NCBI GenBank assembly: GCA_023384105.1
Contig: JAHDXR010000015.1
Span: 1-64,000, forward strand
DNA length: 64,000 bases
Source: Hyphomonadaceae bacterium
Lineage (GTDB): Bacteria; Pseudomonadota; Alphaproteobacteria; Caulobacterales; Aquidulcibacteraceae
Direction: 5' to 3'
Shown in pieces: positions 8,084 to 16,332 of this stretch. The notes beneath the pieces were generated by a model. That model worked only from the letters and a program-made list of their open reading frames with translations, made no database searches and was not told where the DNA came from. Each line of letters opens with the position of its first letter. Within the stretch, counting starts at the first letter, position 1. The position numbers were made by a program, and so were the translations under genes.

Positions 8084-11000
8084 GTGCCGAAAGGGTGGAG
8101 GGGGTGGGAAAGGCCCGTTACACAGTTTGTAGCGGCGACAGATTCGCGGGGGGTGGCTGCTTTGGGCAGGACATTGCGAGATCTGCTCATTTCGTATCGA
8201 GAACGAGCAAGTTCCGAGCGCGAGAAGGGCGACTATTTCGAGCGGCTGGTCCGCATCTGGCTGCAGCATGCGCCAACCCAGCAGGGTCAGTTTCTGCGGG
8301 TTCTGTCCTATGCAGACTGGGCCGCCGCGAACCGCATTTCACAGCAGGACACCGGCATCGATCTGGTGGCGCAGCTCGCCGACGCTCCCGACGATTGGTG
8401 CGCCGTGCAGTGCAAGTTCTACGCATCCGGCCATCGCATCCAAAAAGCGGACATCGACAGCTTCTTTACGGCGTCGGGTAAACGTCCTTTCACGCGTCGA
8501 CTGATCGTCGACAGCACTGGCGCGTCTTGGAGTGAGCACGCCGCTGAAGCGCTGGTTGGTCAAACCATTCCCTGCAACCGCATCGGCCTTGCCGACTTGG
8601 AAGAGAGCGGCATCGATTGGGACGCCTTCGCGCAGAGCGGCGAAGTCCACGTCACTAAGAAAGCGCCGAGACAACACCAACTTGAGGCTCTGAAGGCTGT
8701 CCAAGAGGGTTTGAGCGAAGCCGATCGCGGCAAGCTCATCATGGCGTGCGGCACAGGCAAGACCTACACCGCGCTTCAGATCGCGCAGGCCATGGCAGGA
8801 CGCGGCGGGCGCGTGCTCTTCCTGGTGCCGTCGCTTTCGCTGATGTCGCAATCGATCCGCGAATGGTCCGTCGACACAGCGATCAACCTTCGCTCCTTTG
8901 CGGTGTGTTCCGACGTGCAGGTCGGCGTGCGCAAGGCCAAGCAAGACGATCTTGCGGACATCAGCGCCACCGATCTCGAAATCCCGGCGACCACGCTTGC
9001 CAACGTGCTCGCCGCGAAGGCCAGCAAGCCCGATCCGGAGCGCATGACGGTCGTGTTCTCGACCTATCATTCGATTCAGGCGGTGGCGGATGCGCAGACG
9101 AAGTTCGGCTTGCCCGAATTCGATCTCATCATTTGCGACGAGGCGCACCGCACGACAGGCGCCACGCTCGCGGGCGAGGAGGAGAGCGCTTTCGTCAAGG
9201 TCCACGACTCCAATTTCATAAAGGGCAAGAAGCGCCTCTATATGACAGCGACGCCGCGCATCTTCGGTGAAGCGGTGCAGCAGGTGGCTGACGAGAAGGG
9301 CGCCACGCTCGCGTCCATGGACGACGAGGGCCTCTACGGCCAGGAACTCTTCACCCGCAATTTCTCATGGGCGGTCCAGAACGGCCTGCTGACGGACTAT
9401 AAGGTCATCGTGCTGGCGGTGGACGAGGCGTCGCCCGATGTGCAGCGCCTTCTCCGCGACGGTGGGAACGAACTCAAGCTCGACGACGCCACGCGCATTG
9501 TTGGTTGCTACAAGGCGCTGACGAAAACTGATCTCAAGCCCGACACCGACGCTGATCCAGCGCCGATGCGCCGTGCGCTGGCCTTCTGCAGAACGATCAA
9601 GGCTTCGCAGCTCTTCGAGGAACAGTTTGCGCATGTCTCGGAAGAATGGCGCGCAGGCCTAGAACCCGACCGTGAGGCGGCGCTTCCGCCGCTTATACCG
9701 CATGTGCGTCACGTCGATGGGAGCTTCAGCGCCAATATGCGCAATGAGCGCCTAGGCTGGCTGAAGGCAGACGCGGGCGCGGATCAGTGCCGCATTCTCA
9801 CCAATGCGCGTTGTCTGTCGGAAGGCGTGGACGTTCCGGCGCTCGACGCCATCCTCTTCCTGCATCCGCGCAAATCGCAGATCGATGTCGTCCAGTCGGT
9901 CGGTCGCGTCATGCGCCGCGCCGAAGGCAAGAAGATGGGCTATGTCATCTTGCCAATCGGCGTGCCTGCCGGCATGGCGCCCGAGCAGGCGCTGAATGAC
10001 AATGAGCGTTACAAGGTCGTGTGGCAGATCCTGAACGCGCTGCGCGCGCATGACGATCGGCTCGACGCAACCATCAATAAGATCGATCTTGGCGTCGATC
10101 CCGGCGACCGCATTGAGATCATCGCCGTTTCCAATGACTTCCCAATCCGTGCCAAGGCCACGAAGGCCAATCTCGACATTGGCGGCGGGACCGCTGTTGA
10201 TGGCGACGACTTCTCGACGTCAACGCCACGCGCGCCGGGCGAGCCAACACAGCTTGGCTTCGACTTTCCGGAATACGCCAAGGCGATCATGGCGAAGATC
10301 GTCAAGAAGTGCGGCTCTCGGACTTATTGGGAAAATTGGGCAGGCGATGTCGCTCGCATTGCCGAAATTCACATCACGCGCATCAAGGCAGCGGTAGAAT
10401 GCTCTGGCTCGGAAGAGAAGGCGGCGTTCGACGCATTTCTGGAAGAAATCAGGGACGATCTGAACGATTCCATCACTGCCGACGAAGCCATTGAGATGTT
10501 GGCGCAGCATCTCATCACCAAGCCCGTGTTCGATGCGCTGTTCGAAGGCTACGCTTTCGCCGCCAACAATCCAGTCAGCCGCGCTCTCGACCAAGTGCTC
10601 TCGGTGCTCGAGCGTCAGAACCTGGAGAAGGAAACCGAGAGCCTCGAAAAGTTTTACAACAGCGTCCGTATGCGCGCGGCGGGCATCGCCAGCGCAACGG
10701 CCAAGCAGAAGATCGTCGTCGAGCTCTATGACACGTTTTTCAAGACGGCGTTCCCGCGGCTCGCCCAGCGCCTCGGCATTGTTTACACGCCGGTCGAAGT
10801 CGTCGACTTCATCATCAAGTCGGTGGACGAGGTGCTGCGCGAGGAGTTCGGGCAGAGCCTTTCATCCGAAGGCGTCCACATCATCGATCCGTTTGTCGGC
10901 ACGGGCACGTTCATCACGCGGCTGCTGCAATCGGGCCTAATCAAACCAGAGGATCTGCCGCGAAAGTTCTCATCTGAAATCCACGCCAACGAGATCGTGC

Positions 11001-13060
11001 TGCTCGCCTATTACATCGCGGCGATCAACATCGAGGCGACCTATCACGAGCTCACTGGCGAATACGCGCCGTTCCCTGGCATCTGCCTCACCGACACCTT
11101 CCAGCTTTATGAGAAGGAAGATCTCATCTCCGGCATGATGGCGGACAATTCTAGCCGGCGGAAACGCCAGAGGGCGCTTCCGATAAAAGTCATTTTTGGA
11201 AACCCGCCCTATTCAGTCGGGCAGGGAGACGCGAACGCCAACAATCAGAATGTGGTGTATCCGGGTCTCCACGCGCGCATCGCTGAAACTTATGCGAGGC
11301 GTTCCTCCGCGACCAACAAGAACGCCCTTTATGACAGCTACATCCGCGCGATCCGTTGGGGTTCGGATCGCTTGAAGGATACCGGCGGTGTGCTTGCCTT
11401 TGTGACCAATGGCGGTTGGGTTGATGCAATTACAGCCGATGGTATGCGCAAGTGCCTTGCCGAGGAATGCTCGACCATCGATGTGTTTCATTTGCGCGGA
11501 AATCAGCGCACGCAAGGTGAGCAGTCGCGGCGCGAGGGCGGAAAAATCTTTGGGCAGGGCAGTAGAGCGCCCGTCGCAATCACCGTGCTTACTATCAACA
11601 GCGCCAAACCCGGCCCGGCGCATATTCGATTTCACGATATTGGGGATTTCCTCACGCGAGAGCAAAAGCTCGCAAAGGTTACGTCGTTTGGCTCAATGAG
11701 CGGCATTACCGCTAATCGGGGTTGGACCGTGATCGCTCCGGATGAGCACGGGGACTGGCTCGCGCAACGGGACAAGAGTTTTGAGGAGTTCGTTGCTATT
11801 GGCGACGAAGGCTCCGCGCTCTTCGGCAATTATTCTATGGGCATCAAAACTCAGAGGGACGCATGGTGCGTAAACTCATCTCGAGGTGAGCTGCTGCATA
11901 ACGTCGGATTGCTCGTGAGAACCTATGAGCAAGAACGCGAGCGCTTCGCGGCACTGGGCAAGACCTTCACGACAGCGGCGGCTCGTGATGAGTTCGTGGA
12001 CGATTTTGTGATCTCGAACCCAACACAAATCAGTTGGACCCACGCTCTTAAGGGGGATGTGGCGGCATGCAAGCCTTTGGCGTTGGTGCCGGAGAAGGCG
12101 ATGCCCGCAATGTATCGGCCATTCAATCGGGCGTGGCTCTATTACGATCGTCGGCTGAACGAGCGCGTGTATCAGATGCCGCGCATCTTCCCTTCAGGCT
12201 CGCATGAAAATCTAGTGATAGGGCTGACTGGGGCTTCGAACAGGGGTGAGTTCACCACGCTAATGACCTCAGCGCTACCGAGTCTACACATGGCCGACTC
12301 CAACGGGGCGCAATACTTTCCGCGCTATCTCTACGAAGACGTCGCGGCTGGGGCAGGGTTGTTCGCGAGTGACGAAGCACGGCAGGAACGCCGTGACGCC
12401 ATCACCGACATCGGGCTGAAGCACTTCACAGACGCCTACCCAGGTGAGACCATAGCCAAAGACGATCTCTTCTATTTCGTCTATGGAATCCTCCATTCGC
12501 CCGACTATCGTGTACGCTACGCTGATAATCTCCGTCGCCAGCTTCCGCGCATGCCGATCCTGAAGCGCGCGGAGGATTTCTGGGCCTTCGTTGATGCCGG
12601 CCGCAAGCTCGGCGATCTTCACGTCAGCTATGAAGCGGTCGAGCCTTATCCGGTGGCTATCAGGGAAGGCGACCTGCGCCTCGCCAATATCGACGATCCG
12701 GTCTCGTATTTCCGCGTCGAGAAGATGAAGTTCGCAGGCAAGCGCCCGAAGCTCGACAAGACCACCGTGATCTACAATCACCGGATCACGATCACGAACA
12801 TTCCGCTCGCCGCGTATGAGTATGTCGTCAACGGCAAGCCAGCGCTTGAATGGGTGATGGAGCGGCAATGTGTCTCCACCGATCCCGCCAGCGGCATTGT
12901 CAACGACGCTAACGCCTACGCCAACGAAACCGTCGGCGACCCACGATACCCGTTCGATCTCTTCTGCCGGATCATCAACGTCAGCCTTGAGACAATGAAG
13001 ATCGTCAAAGCGCTGCCGACGCTGGATATTCGCGAGAATGCCGAGGCGACGCCAGCTTAG
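8084..13060 (+). CDS. Type ISP restriction-modification enzyme, single chain
   Basis: One protein of up to 1658 residues that should both methylate and cut DNA. In order: a PD-(D/E)XK nuclease (Asp93 in GIDLVA, Gln109-Cys-Lys in VQCKFY); an SF2 helicase/translocase with Walker A ACGTGKT (near 222), DEAH box CDEAH (Asp352), YMTATPR, and motif VI SVGRVMRR; an N6-adenine methyltransferase with DPFVGTGTF (Asp935) and NPPY (Asn1040); and a C-terminal target recognition region. This is the LlaGI/LlaBIII architecture. The GTG at 8084 follows AAGGGA, but residues 1-30 look unlike the family, so a start near 8152 is possible. Its stop overlaps that of the convergent DUF6527 gene by four bases. Confidence 0.92.
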   Translation: MPKGWRGWERPVTQFVAATDSRGVAALGRTLRDLLISYRERASSEREKGDYFERLVRIWLQHAPTQQGQFLRVLSYADWAAANRISQQDTGIDLVAQLADAPDDWCAVQCKFYASGHRIQKADIDSFFTASGKRPFTRRLIVDSTGASWSEHAAEALVGQTIPCNRIGLADLEESGIDWDAFAQSGEVHVTKKAPRQHQLEALKAVQEGLSEADRGKLIMACGTGKTYTALQIAQAMAGRGGRVLFLVPSLSLMSQSIREWSVDTAINLRSFAVCSDVQVGVRKAKQDDLADISATDLEIPATTLANVLAAKASKPDPERMTVVFSTYHSIQAVADAQTKFGLPEFDLIICDEAHRTTGATLAGEEESAFVKVHDSNFIKGKKRLYMTATPRIFGEAVQQVADEKGATLASMDDEGLYGQELFTRNFSWAVQNGLLTDYKVIVLAVDEASPDVQRLLRDGGNELKLDDATRIVGCYKALTKTDLKPDTDADPAPMRRALAFCRTIKASQLFEEQFAHVSEEWRAGLEPDREAALPPLIPHVRHVDGSFSANMRNERLGWLKADAGADQCRILTNARCLSEGVDVPALDAILFLHPRKSQIDVVQSVGRVMRRAEGKKMGYVILPIGVPAGMAPEQALNDNERYKVVWQILNALRAHDDRLDATINKIDLGVDPGDRIEIIAVSNDFPIRAKATKANLDIGGGTAVDGDDFSTSTPRAPGEPTQLGFDFPEYAKAIMAKIVKKCGSRTYWENWAGDVARIAEIHITRIKAAVECSGSEEKAAFDAFLEEIRDDLNDSITADEAIEMLAQHLITKPVFDALFEGYAFAANNPVSRALDQVLSVLERQNLEKETESLEKFYNSVRMRAAGIASATAKQKIVVELYDTFFKTAFPRLAQRLGIVYTPVEVVDFIIKSVDEVLREEFGQSLSSEGVHIIDPFVGTGTFITRLLQSGLIKPEDLPRKFSSEIHANEIVLLAYYIAAINIEATYHELTGEYAPFPGICLTDTFQLYEKEDLISGMMADNSSRRKRQRALPIKVIFGNPPYSVGQGDANANNQNVVYPGLHARIAETYARRSSATNKNALYDSYIRAIRWGSDRLKDTGGVLAFVTNGGWVDAITADGMRKCLAEECSTIDVFHLRGNQRTQGEQSRREGGKIFGQGSRAPVAITVLTINSAKPGPAHIRFHDIGDFLTREQKLAKVTSFGSMSGITANRGWTVIAPDEHGDWLAQRDKSFEEFVAIGDEGSALFGNYSMGIKTQRDAWCVNSSRGELLHNVGLLVRTYEQERERFAALGKTFTTAAARDEFVDDFVISNPTQISWTHALKGDVAACKPLALVPEKAMPAMYRPFNRAWLYYDRRLNERVYQMPRIFPSGSHENLVIGLTGASNRGEFTTLMTSALPSLHMADSNGAQYFPRYLYEDVAAGAGLFASDEARQERRDAITDIGLKHFTDAYPGETIAKDDLFYFVYGILHSPDYRVRYADNLRRQLPRMPILKRAEDFWAFVDAGRKLGDLHVSYEAVEPYPVAIREGDLRLANIDDPVSYFRVEKMKFAGKRPKLDKTTVIYNHRITITNIPLAAYEYVVNGKPALEWVMERQCVSTDPASGIVNDANAYANETVGDPRYPFDLFCRIINVSLETMKIVKALPTLDIRENAEATPA

Positions 13061-13458
13061 CCGCCGAAGACCTTGCGAAGCCAATTCCAGAGGCGGCGCC
13101 AGAAACCGCGCTCGCGCTCTTGCGCGGCGTAGTGGTCACGGCGGCGCTGCTCCTCCGCGTTGCGCCCGGCGAGGACTTGGGCCTCGGACCACCCTTTGGC
13201 CCAATGAATCTGGCCGTCACTGATCACATAGTGCGACCGGCAGGGCAGTTGCCAATTGCCGATAGAAGGGCGGAGGCTCGGGCGTCCGCCGCGCTCTGTG
13301 AAGCTCCATTCGGCTGGACCAAGCGGGGTGACGACTTTTGCGCCGCATCCGCACGCGCACAGATGCGCTGCGACGGCATATTCCAGTGAGACGTAGAGAA
13401 CGCCCGGTGCAAGATCGCGCGGGACGTAGGTGACATGTTGGAGCTTCAGTTCGTTCAC
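13057..13458 (-). CDS. DUF6527 family protein of a ubiquitin-like operon
   Basis: A 133-residue protein with a Cys-rich knot HLCACGCGAKVV (about residues 32-43), then PSIGNW and CRSHY, which suggests zinc binding, and a basic, tryptophan-rich tail. DUF6527 proteins occur with multiubiquitin-type Ubl proteins and ThiF/E1 enzymes in bacterial ubiquitin-like operons. A role in processing the Ubl tail has been suggested for such proteins, but I cannot confirm it here. It overlaps the E1 gene by four bases and is the last gene of the operon. Its stop codon overlaps that of the restriction enzyme on the other strand. Confidence 0.78.
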   Translation of the reverse strand: MNELKLQHVTYVPRDLAPGVLYVSLEYAVAAHLCACGCGAKVVTPLGPAEWSFTERGGRPSLRPSIGNWQLPCRSHYVISDGQIHWAKGWSEAQVLAGRNAEEQRRRDHYAAQERERGFWRRLWNWLRKVFGG

Positions 13459-14627
13459 TCGAAAGCCTCTGTGAACAGCTTCAGGCCGCCAAGTTCAAAG
13501 AGCATGTGATGCGCCCCGTTGTCATTGGCATAGAAGCCGCGAATTTGTTTGTAGCGAATGACCGCCAGGGTCGCGTTCAAAGCGTTCAGTTCGGCGATTT
13601 GGATGTTCTGACGATAGACGTCGTTCGGATCATCCGACATTTCCGCAAGGCCCATTTGTTGGACCTTTCGGCCGTCGGCTGTCGAGTAGTAGGTGGCGCG
13701 CATCATGCCGGTGAGGGCGCCCGCATTGCGGGTAAGGCCCATCCCGACATCGATGAACGGAATGCCCAGGCCCAGCAGAAGCTCGAATATTTCGGCGCGT
13801 GCCGAGCCTTTGTCCACGCACACGAACGCGAACGTCACGCCCTCGAAATCGGCGGCGCAGGAGCGGTCAATGTACTTGCGGACGAGGTGTACGCCTTCGC
13901 GAAAGTTCTCATAGCGCGACCTGTAAACGTCTGCTTTCCCCTGGCTCAGCTCTTTCTCTTCGAGCCGTCCTGGAGATCGATAGGCATTGTGGACATGATA
14001 GGCGTCGCCGTCGAACCCGCGGATCTGCTTGACGGGCGTTTTGACGAAAAAATCTAGGACGTAGGCGCCAGTTCCGCCGAGGCCGATGATCGCGACGACT
14101 TCGTTCTTAAAACGCGCGGCCAAATCTCCAATCTCGGCCCGGCTGGTCAGCGTGTCATGAAACTTGAAGACCGAGCCTTTCACCGCTTCTGTGTCGACGC
14201 GGAAGGTTAGCGGATTGGCGCCGTGGAGCTCGATCGCAGGGCCGGAAATCATGCCGACGTAATGTTCAATCTTATCGAAGAAGTCTGTGAACCCGCTGCT
14301 GGGCTTGTTGGAAAATGTGCGCTGCACGACCACGTCCGAGTGGGCGAGGGTTAGGCTCGTCGGGCCTCCGGCCAGATTAGGGATCGGCTGACCGTTCAGC
14401 CCATAGGGCGGTGAGCCGGCGAAGAACACTTGATGGTCTTGCTGCTTGACGCGGACCTTGTCGATGAATTCGAGCTTCGTCACGAAGGCGCCGATCTGCA
14501 GAGCTTTCTGGCTGTCGAGATAGGGAATGTCGCGCACGACGAGATGCGCGCTGTCGAACCGCAGCGCGTATCCCTTTTCCATCAGCCGACGGATGTCGTC
14601 GTTATGATTGGCCAGTTCGATTAACAC
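13455..14627 (-). CDS. ThiF/E1-like Ubl-activating enzyme with DUF6791-like N-terminus
   Basis: A 390-residue E1 homologue that would adenylate the C-terminus of the Ubl encoded upstream. The first 170 residues form a separate domain (DUF6791-like; includes FFAGSPPYGLNGQPIP). The Rossmann adenylation domain begins at IIGLGGTGAYVLD (Gly182), with GFDGDAYHVHNAYRSPG supplying the Asp, Asn and Arg expected around ATP. Only two cysteines are seen (in RSCAADF and FVCVDKG), neither in the usual catalytic position, so the transfer chemistry may not use a classical E1 thioester. The GTG start lies 26 bases inside the Ubl gene, so the two are coupled. No separate E2 gene is present. Confidence 0.85.
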   Translation of the reverse strand: MLIELANHNDDIRRLMEKGYALRFDSAHLVVRDIPYLDSQKALQIGAFVTKLEFIDKVRVKQQDHQVFFAGSPPYGLNGQPIPNLAGGPTSLTLAHSDVVVQRTFSNKPSSGFTDFFDKIEHYVGMISGPAIELHGANPLTFRVDTEAVKGSVFKFHDTLTSRAEIGDLAARFKNEVVAIIGLGGTGAYVLDFFVKTPVKQIRGFDGDAYHVHNAYRSPGRLEEKELSQGKADVYRSRYENFREGVHLVRKYIDRSCAADFEGVTFAFVCVDKGSARAEIFELLLGLGIPFIDVGMGLTRNAGALTGMMRATYYSTADGRKVQQMGLAEMSDDPNDVYRQNIQIAELNALNATLAVIRYKQIRGFYANDNGAHHMLFELGGLKLFTEAFE

Positions 14628-14865
14628 GGAAGACCATTCCCTCTTTTGCTTTGACCGTGCCGCCAGGCGCCAAAATGCCTTCCGGCTTGTCGCCGTGGCC
14701 GCGCGTGAAAGTGACCGAGTAGGTGATTTCCGGGTGCTGCGCGTAATCGGGATAGGCCAGCATCACGACTTCCGCGTAGGTCAGAATTTCCTTCTTCGGA
14801 ACCTCGTGGGGCGTGCCGTCGACGATGATGGTTATGGTCTTGTCCTTGTCTTCCTGCTTGCTCAT
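14602..14865 (-). CDS. Multiubiquitin-family Ubl, single beta-grasp domain
   Basis: An 87-residue ubiquitin-like protein: a charged N-terminus (SKQEDKDK), then a beta-grasp pattern with strands ITIIVDGTPHEV and YSVTFTRG, the helix KKEILTYAEVVMLAYP, and the final strand MVFRVNRTGQS. It matches the multiubiquitin domain family but has one copy only. The tail ends Thr-Gly-Gln-Ser, without the Gly-Gly of ubiquitin; removal of Gln-Ser would leave a terminal glycine. GGAGG precedes the ATG by seven bases. It lies between the Cas2-like gene and the E1 gene, and should be the modifier that the E1 activates. Confidence 0.82.
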   Translation of the reverse strand: MSKQEDKDKTITIIVDGTPHEVPKKEILTYAEVVMLAYPDYAQHPEITYSVTFTRGHGDKPEGILAPGGTVKAKEGMVFRVNRTGQS

Positions 14866-14899
14866 GCGAGCCTCCGTTTAGGTTTGCTTGGGCGGGCCG

Positions 14900-15178
14900 T
14901 TAGGCGGCCATCTTCACTTGGCGCGCGTTGATCCACTCCCAGGCCTTTTGCGGAAGCCAGCCTTGGTATTCGCGCGTCACGCCGATCACGAGGACGAAGT
15001 CGCCGGTATCGACGTGCGGGGCCAGGCGCGCCCAGACCCCATTGGCGTCTAAAGACGAATCAACCAACCAGGTTGATCCGAGAAAATGCCACCACGAGCC
15101 GCAGCTCTTGATGGCCTCATAAAGTCCCTCGTAGTTTTGGCCGGGGCGCTTCAGGTCGTAGTTGATCGCGTAGATCAA
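14900..15178 (-). CDS. SinR-family Cas2-fold protein
   Basis: A 92-residue protein, from a TTG at 15178, that begins LIYAINYDLKRPGQNY and contains YEAIKSCGSWWHFLGSTW and DFVLVIGVTREYQGWLPQ. This is the pattern of the so-called SinR-family proteins, which have the ferredoxin-like fold of Cas2 and VapD. The TTG was chosen because homologues start right at this beta strand; the longer frame upstream would run through the promoter and across the divergent gene. It is the first gene of the ubiquitin-like operon, 34 bases before the Ubl. No nuclease activity is proven for the family; Cas2-like RNA or DNA binding is a guess. Confidence 0.72.
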   Translation of the reverse strand: MIYAINYDLKRPGQNYEGLYEAIKSCGSWWHFLGSTWLVDSSLDANGVWARLAPHVDTGDFVLVIGVTREYQGWLPQKAWEWINARQVKMAA

Positions 15179-15215
15179 TGTCGGTCTCCCGTCCGGCCAA
15201 CGAGGCCGATACCTA

Positions 15216-15245
15216 CCTATGCGGACGAGGTGTCGGCTGCGGACA
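15216..15245 (-). promoter_or_regulatory. Bipartite promoter-like element of the ubiquitin-like operon
   Basis: Read on the minus strand this is TGTCCGC (15245-15239), 13 bases, TCCGCATAGG (15225-15216). The last block ends 37 bases before the TTG start of the Cas2-like gene. The same two blocks with the same spacing occur in mirror image at 15257-15286 in front of the sigma-factor gene. Two blocks with fixed spacing fit the -35 and -10 elements of an alternative sigma factor. Confidence 0.65.
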
Positions 15246-15256
15246 ATGGCGGCCCA

Positions 15257-15286
15257 TGTCCGCGGTTCACGATCCTTCCGCATAGG
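15257..15286 (+). promoter_or_regulatory. Bipartite promoter-like element of the sigma-ImmA operon
   Basis: TGTCCGC (15257-15263), 13 bases, TCCGCATAGG (15277-15286), reading toward the sigma-factor gene whose GTG is at 15306. All 17 block bases equal those of the element facing the ubiquitin-like operon, while the 13-base spacers differ, as expected for a selected promoter and not for a simple duplication. Autoregulation by the sigma factor is the simplest reading; a dyad-binding repressor is the alternative. Confidence 0.65.
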
Positions 15287-15305
15287 AGTCCGAGGAGATG
15301 ACCGT

Positions 15306-15890
15306 GTGAGTTTGAGCCAGGCCGCCACCACACGCAGCCGGGATGAGGTCGCCGCCGCGATCCGCGCTTTCACGCCTGCCGATTGGGCCAGGTTGAAGCG
15401 CGTCGCGGCGAAGTATGCGTTTGCGCGACCTATTAGCCCCGAGGATCTGATCCAGGAGGCGTTTATGCGGGCGCTCGATACGCGCGTCTGCCCCTCCGAC
15501 GTAGACGTGGTGAAATTCCTGGCGGAGATCATCCGCAGCGTAGCCGATGGCGAGGCCGAGAAGGTTGAGCACAAGGCGAAGCTCGTGCCGATCGCCAATA
15601 CCGGTGGCGCTGATGACTTGGTCTATGACATCGCCGATGAGGCGGCCAATGCGGAGGCGCGTCTGATCGAGGCGGAGCATACCGAGCGCTACGTCGCTGC
15701 TCATGCCGGTCTCGTTGCGCTCTTCGATGATGATCCGACAGCTCAACTCATCTTGGAAGGAATGATGGACGATATGGCGGGCGAGGAACTGCGCGAGCTG
15801 ACGGGCCTGGACAAGATGGCGTATGACAGCAAACGCAAAGCCATCCGCCGCAAAATTGCCAAGCACTATCCCAATGGATGGAAGCCATGA
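15306..15890 (+). CDS. Sigma-70 family (ECF-like) RNA polymerase sigma factor
   Basis: A 194-residue protein with a sigma region 2-like segment (WARLKRVAAKYAFARP, then SPEDLIQEAFMRAL) and a C-terminal region 4-like helix-turn-helix (DDMAGEELRELTGLDKMAY, then SKRKAIRRKIAKHYP). The linker between them is unusually acidic. GTG 15306 is chosen because GAGGAG (15292-15297) precedes it by eight bases and it fits the domain start. It is the first of three tightly packed genes ending with an ImmA/IrrE protease. The mirrored bipartite elements in front of it and the ubiquitin-like operon suggest that it transcribes both. Confidence 0.78.
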   Translation: MSLSQAATTRSRDEVAAAIRAFTPADWARLKRVAAKYAFARPISPEDLIQEAFMRALDTRVCPSDVDVVKFLAEIIRSVADGEAEKVEHKAKLVPIANTGGADDLVYDIADEAANAEARLIEAEHTERYVAAHAGLVALFDDDPTAQLILEGMMDDMAGEELRELTGLDKMAYDSKRKAIRRKIAKHYPNGWKP

Positions 15891-16327
15891 CCGGGAAAGG
15901 CGACAAAGAGCGCATTGCACTGAGCCGATTGGCGAACGCTCTTACAGACGACATCTTGAGTGCGTCGGATGATGACATTCTGGCTGATCTGAGAGAGACG
16001 GGAGAAGATCCCGCCAAGAATGCCGACGACATGAGGGCATTGTTCGAGAAGACGGTCTTGATCGCCAATAAGAAGCGATTGAGCGCAGCGAAGGCTGGCG
16101 CGGCAGCCGTGCGGGAAGTGTTTGCGGCGCCAGTTTCGCCCGCAGTGGATATTGGCGTCGCGAGAGCGCGTCTTCGACAGATCATTGAGGCCCCCGGCAG
16201 AACGCAAAAAGTTACTTTAGCCGCGCGCAAAGAAAGTGAGATGTCTGACTCCGACGTGCTGGGGATGCTCGATGATTTGGTCGAACTCGGCATTCTGTCG
16301 CGACCGAACGACGCCGATAGCGACTGA
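15887..16327 (+). CDS. Hypothetical protein, possible anti-sigma partner
   Basis: A 146-residue, mostly helical, charged, soluble protein with an acidic N-terminal part (DDILSASDDDILADLRETGEDP) and a C-terminal part ending LDDLVELGILSRPNDADSD. I do not recognise a family. ATG 15887 overlaps the sigma-factor stop (ATGA); ATG 15878 is an alternative in the same frame. It is sandwiched between the sigma factor and an ImmA/IrrE metalloprotease, six bases from the latter. By analogy with ImmA/ImmR pairs it could be the protein whose cleavage frees the sigma factor. That is inference. Confidence 0.6.
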   Translation: MTGKGDKERIALSRLANALTDDILSASDDDILADLRETGEDPAKNADDMRALFEKTVLIANKKRLSAAKAGAAAVREVFAAPVSPAVDIGVARARLRQIIEAPGRTQKVTLAARKESEMSDSDVLGMLDDLVELGILSRPNDADSD

Positions 16328-16332
16328 TCGCG

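Noticed and set aside
12284-13084. 266-residue minus-strand frame opposite the Type ISP C-terminus
   Set aside because: No family pattern, and it lies fully within the coding sequence of the restriction enzyme.
15267-15598. Long minus-strand frames across the sigma gene, including an upstream extension of the Cas2-like gene
   Set aside because: They run through the divergent promoters and the sigma gene; the Cas2-like family start lies at the TTG at 15178.
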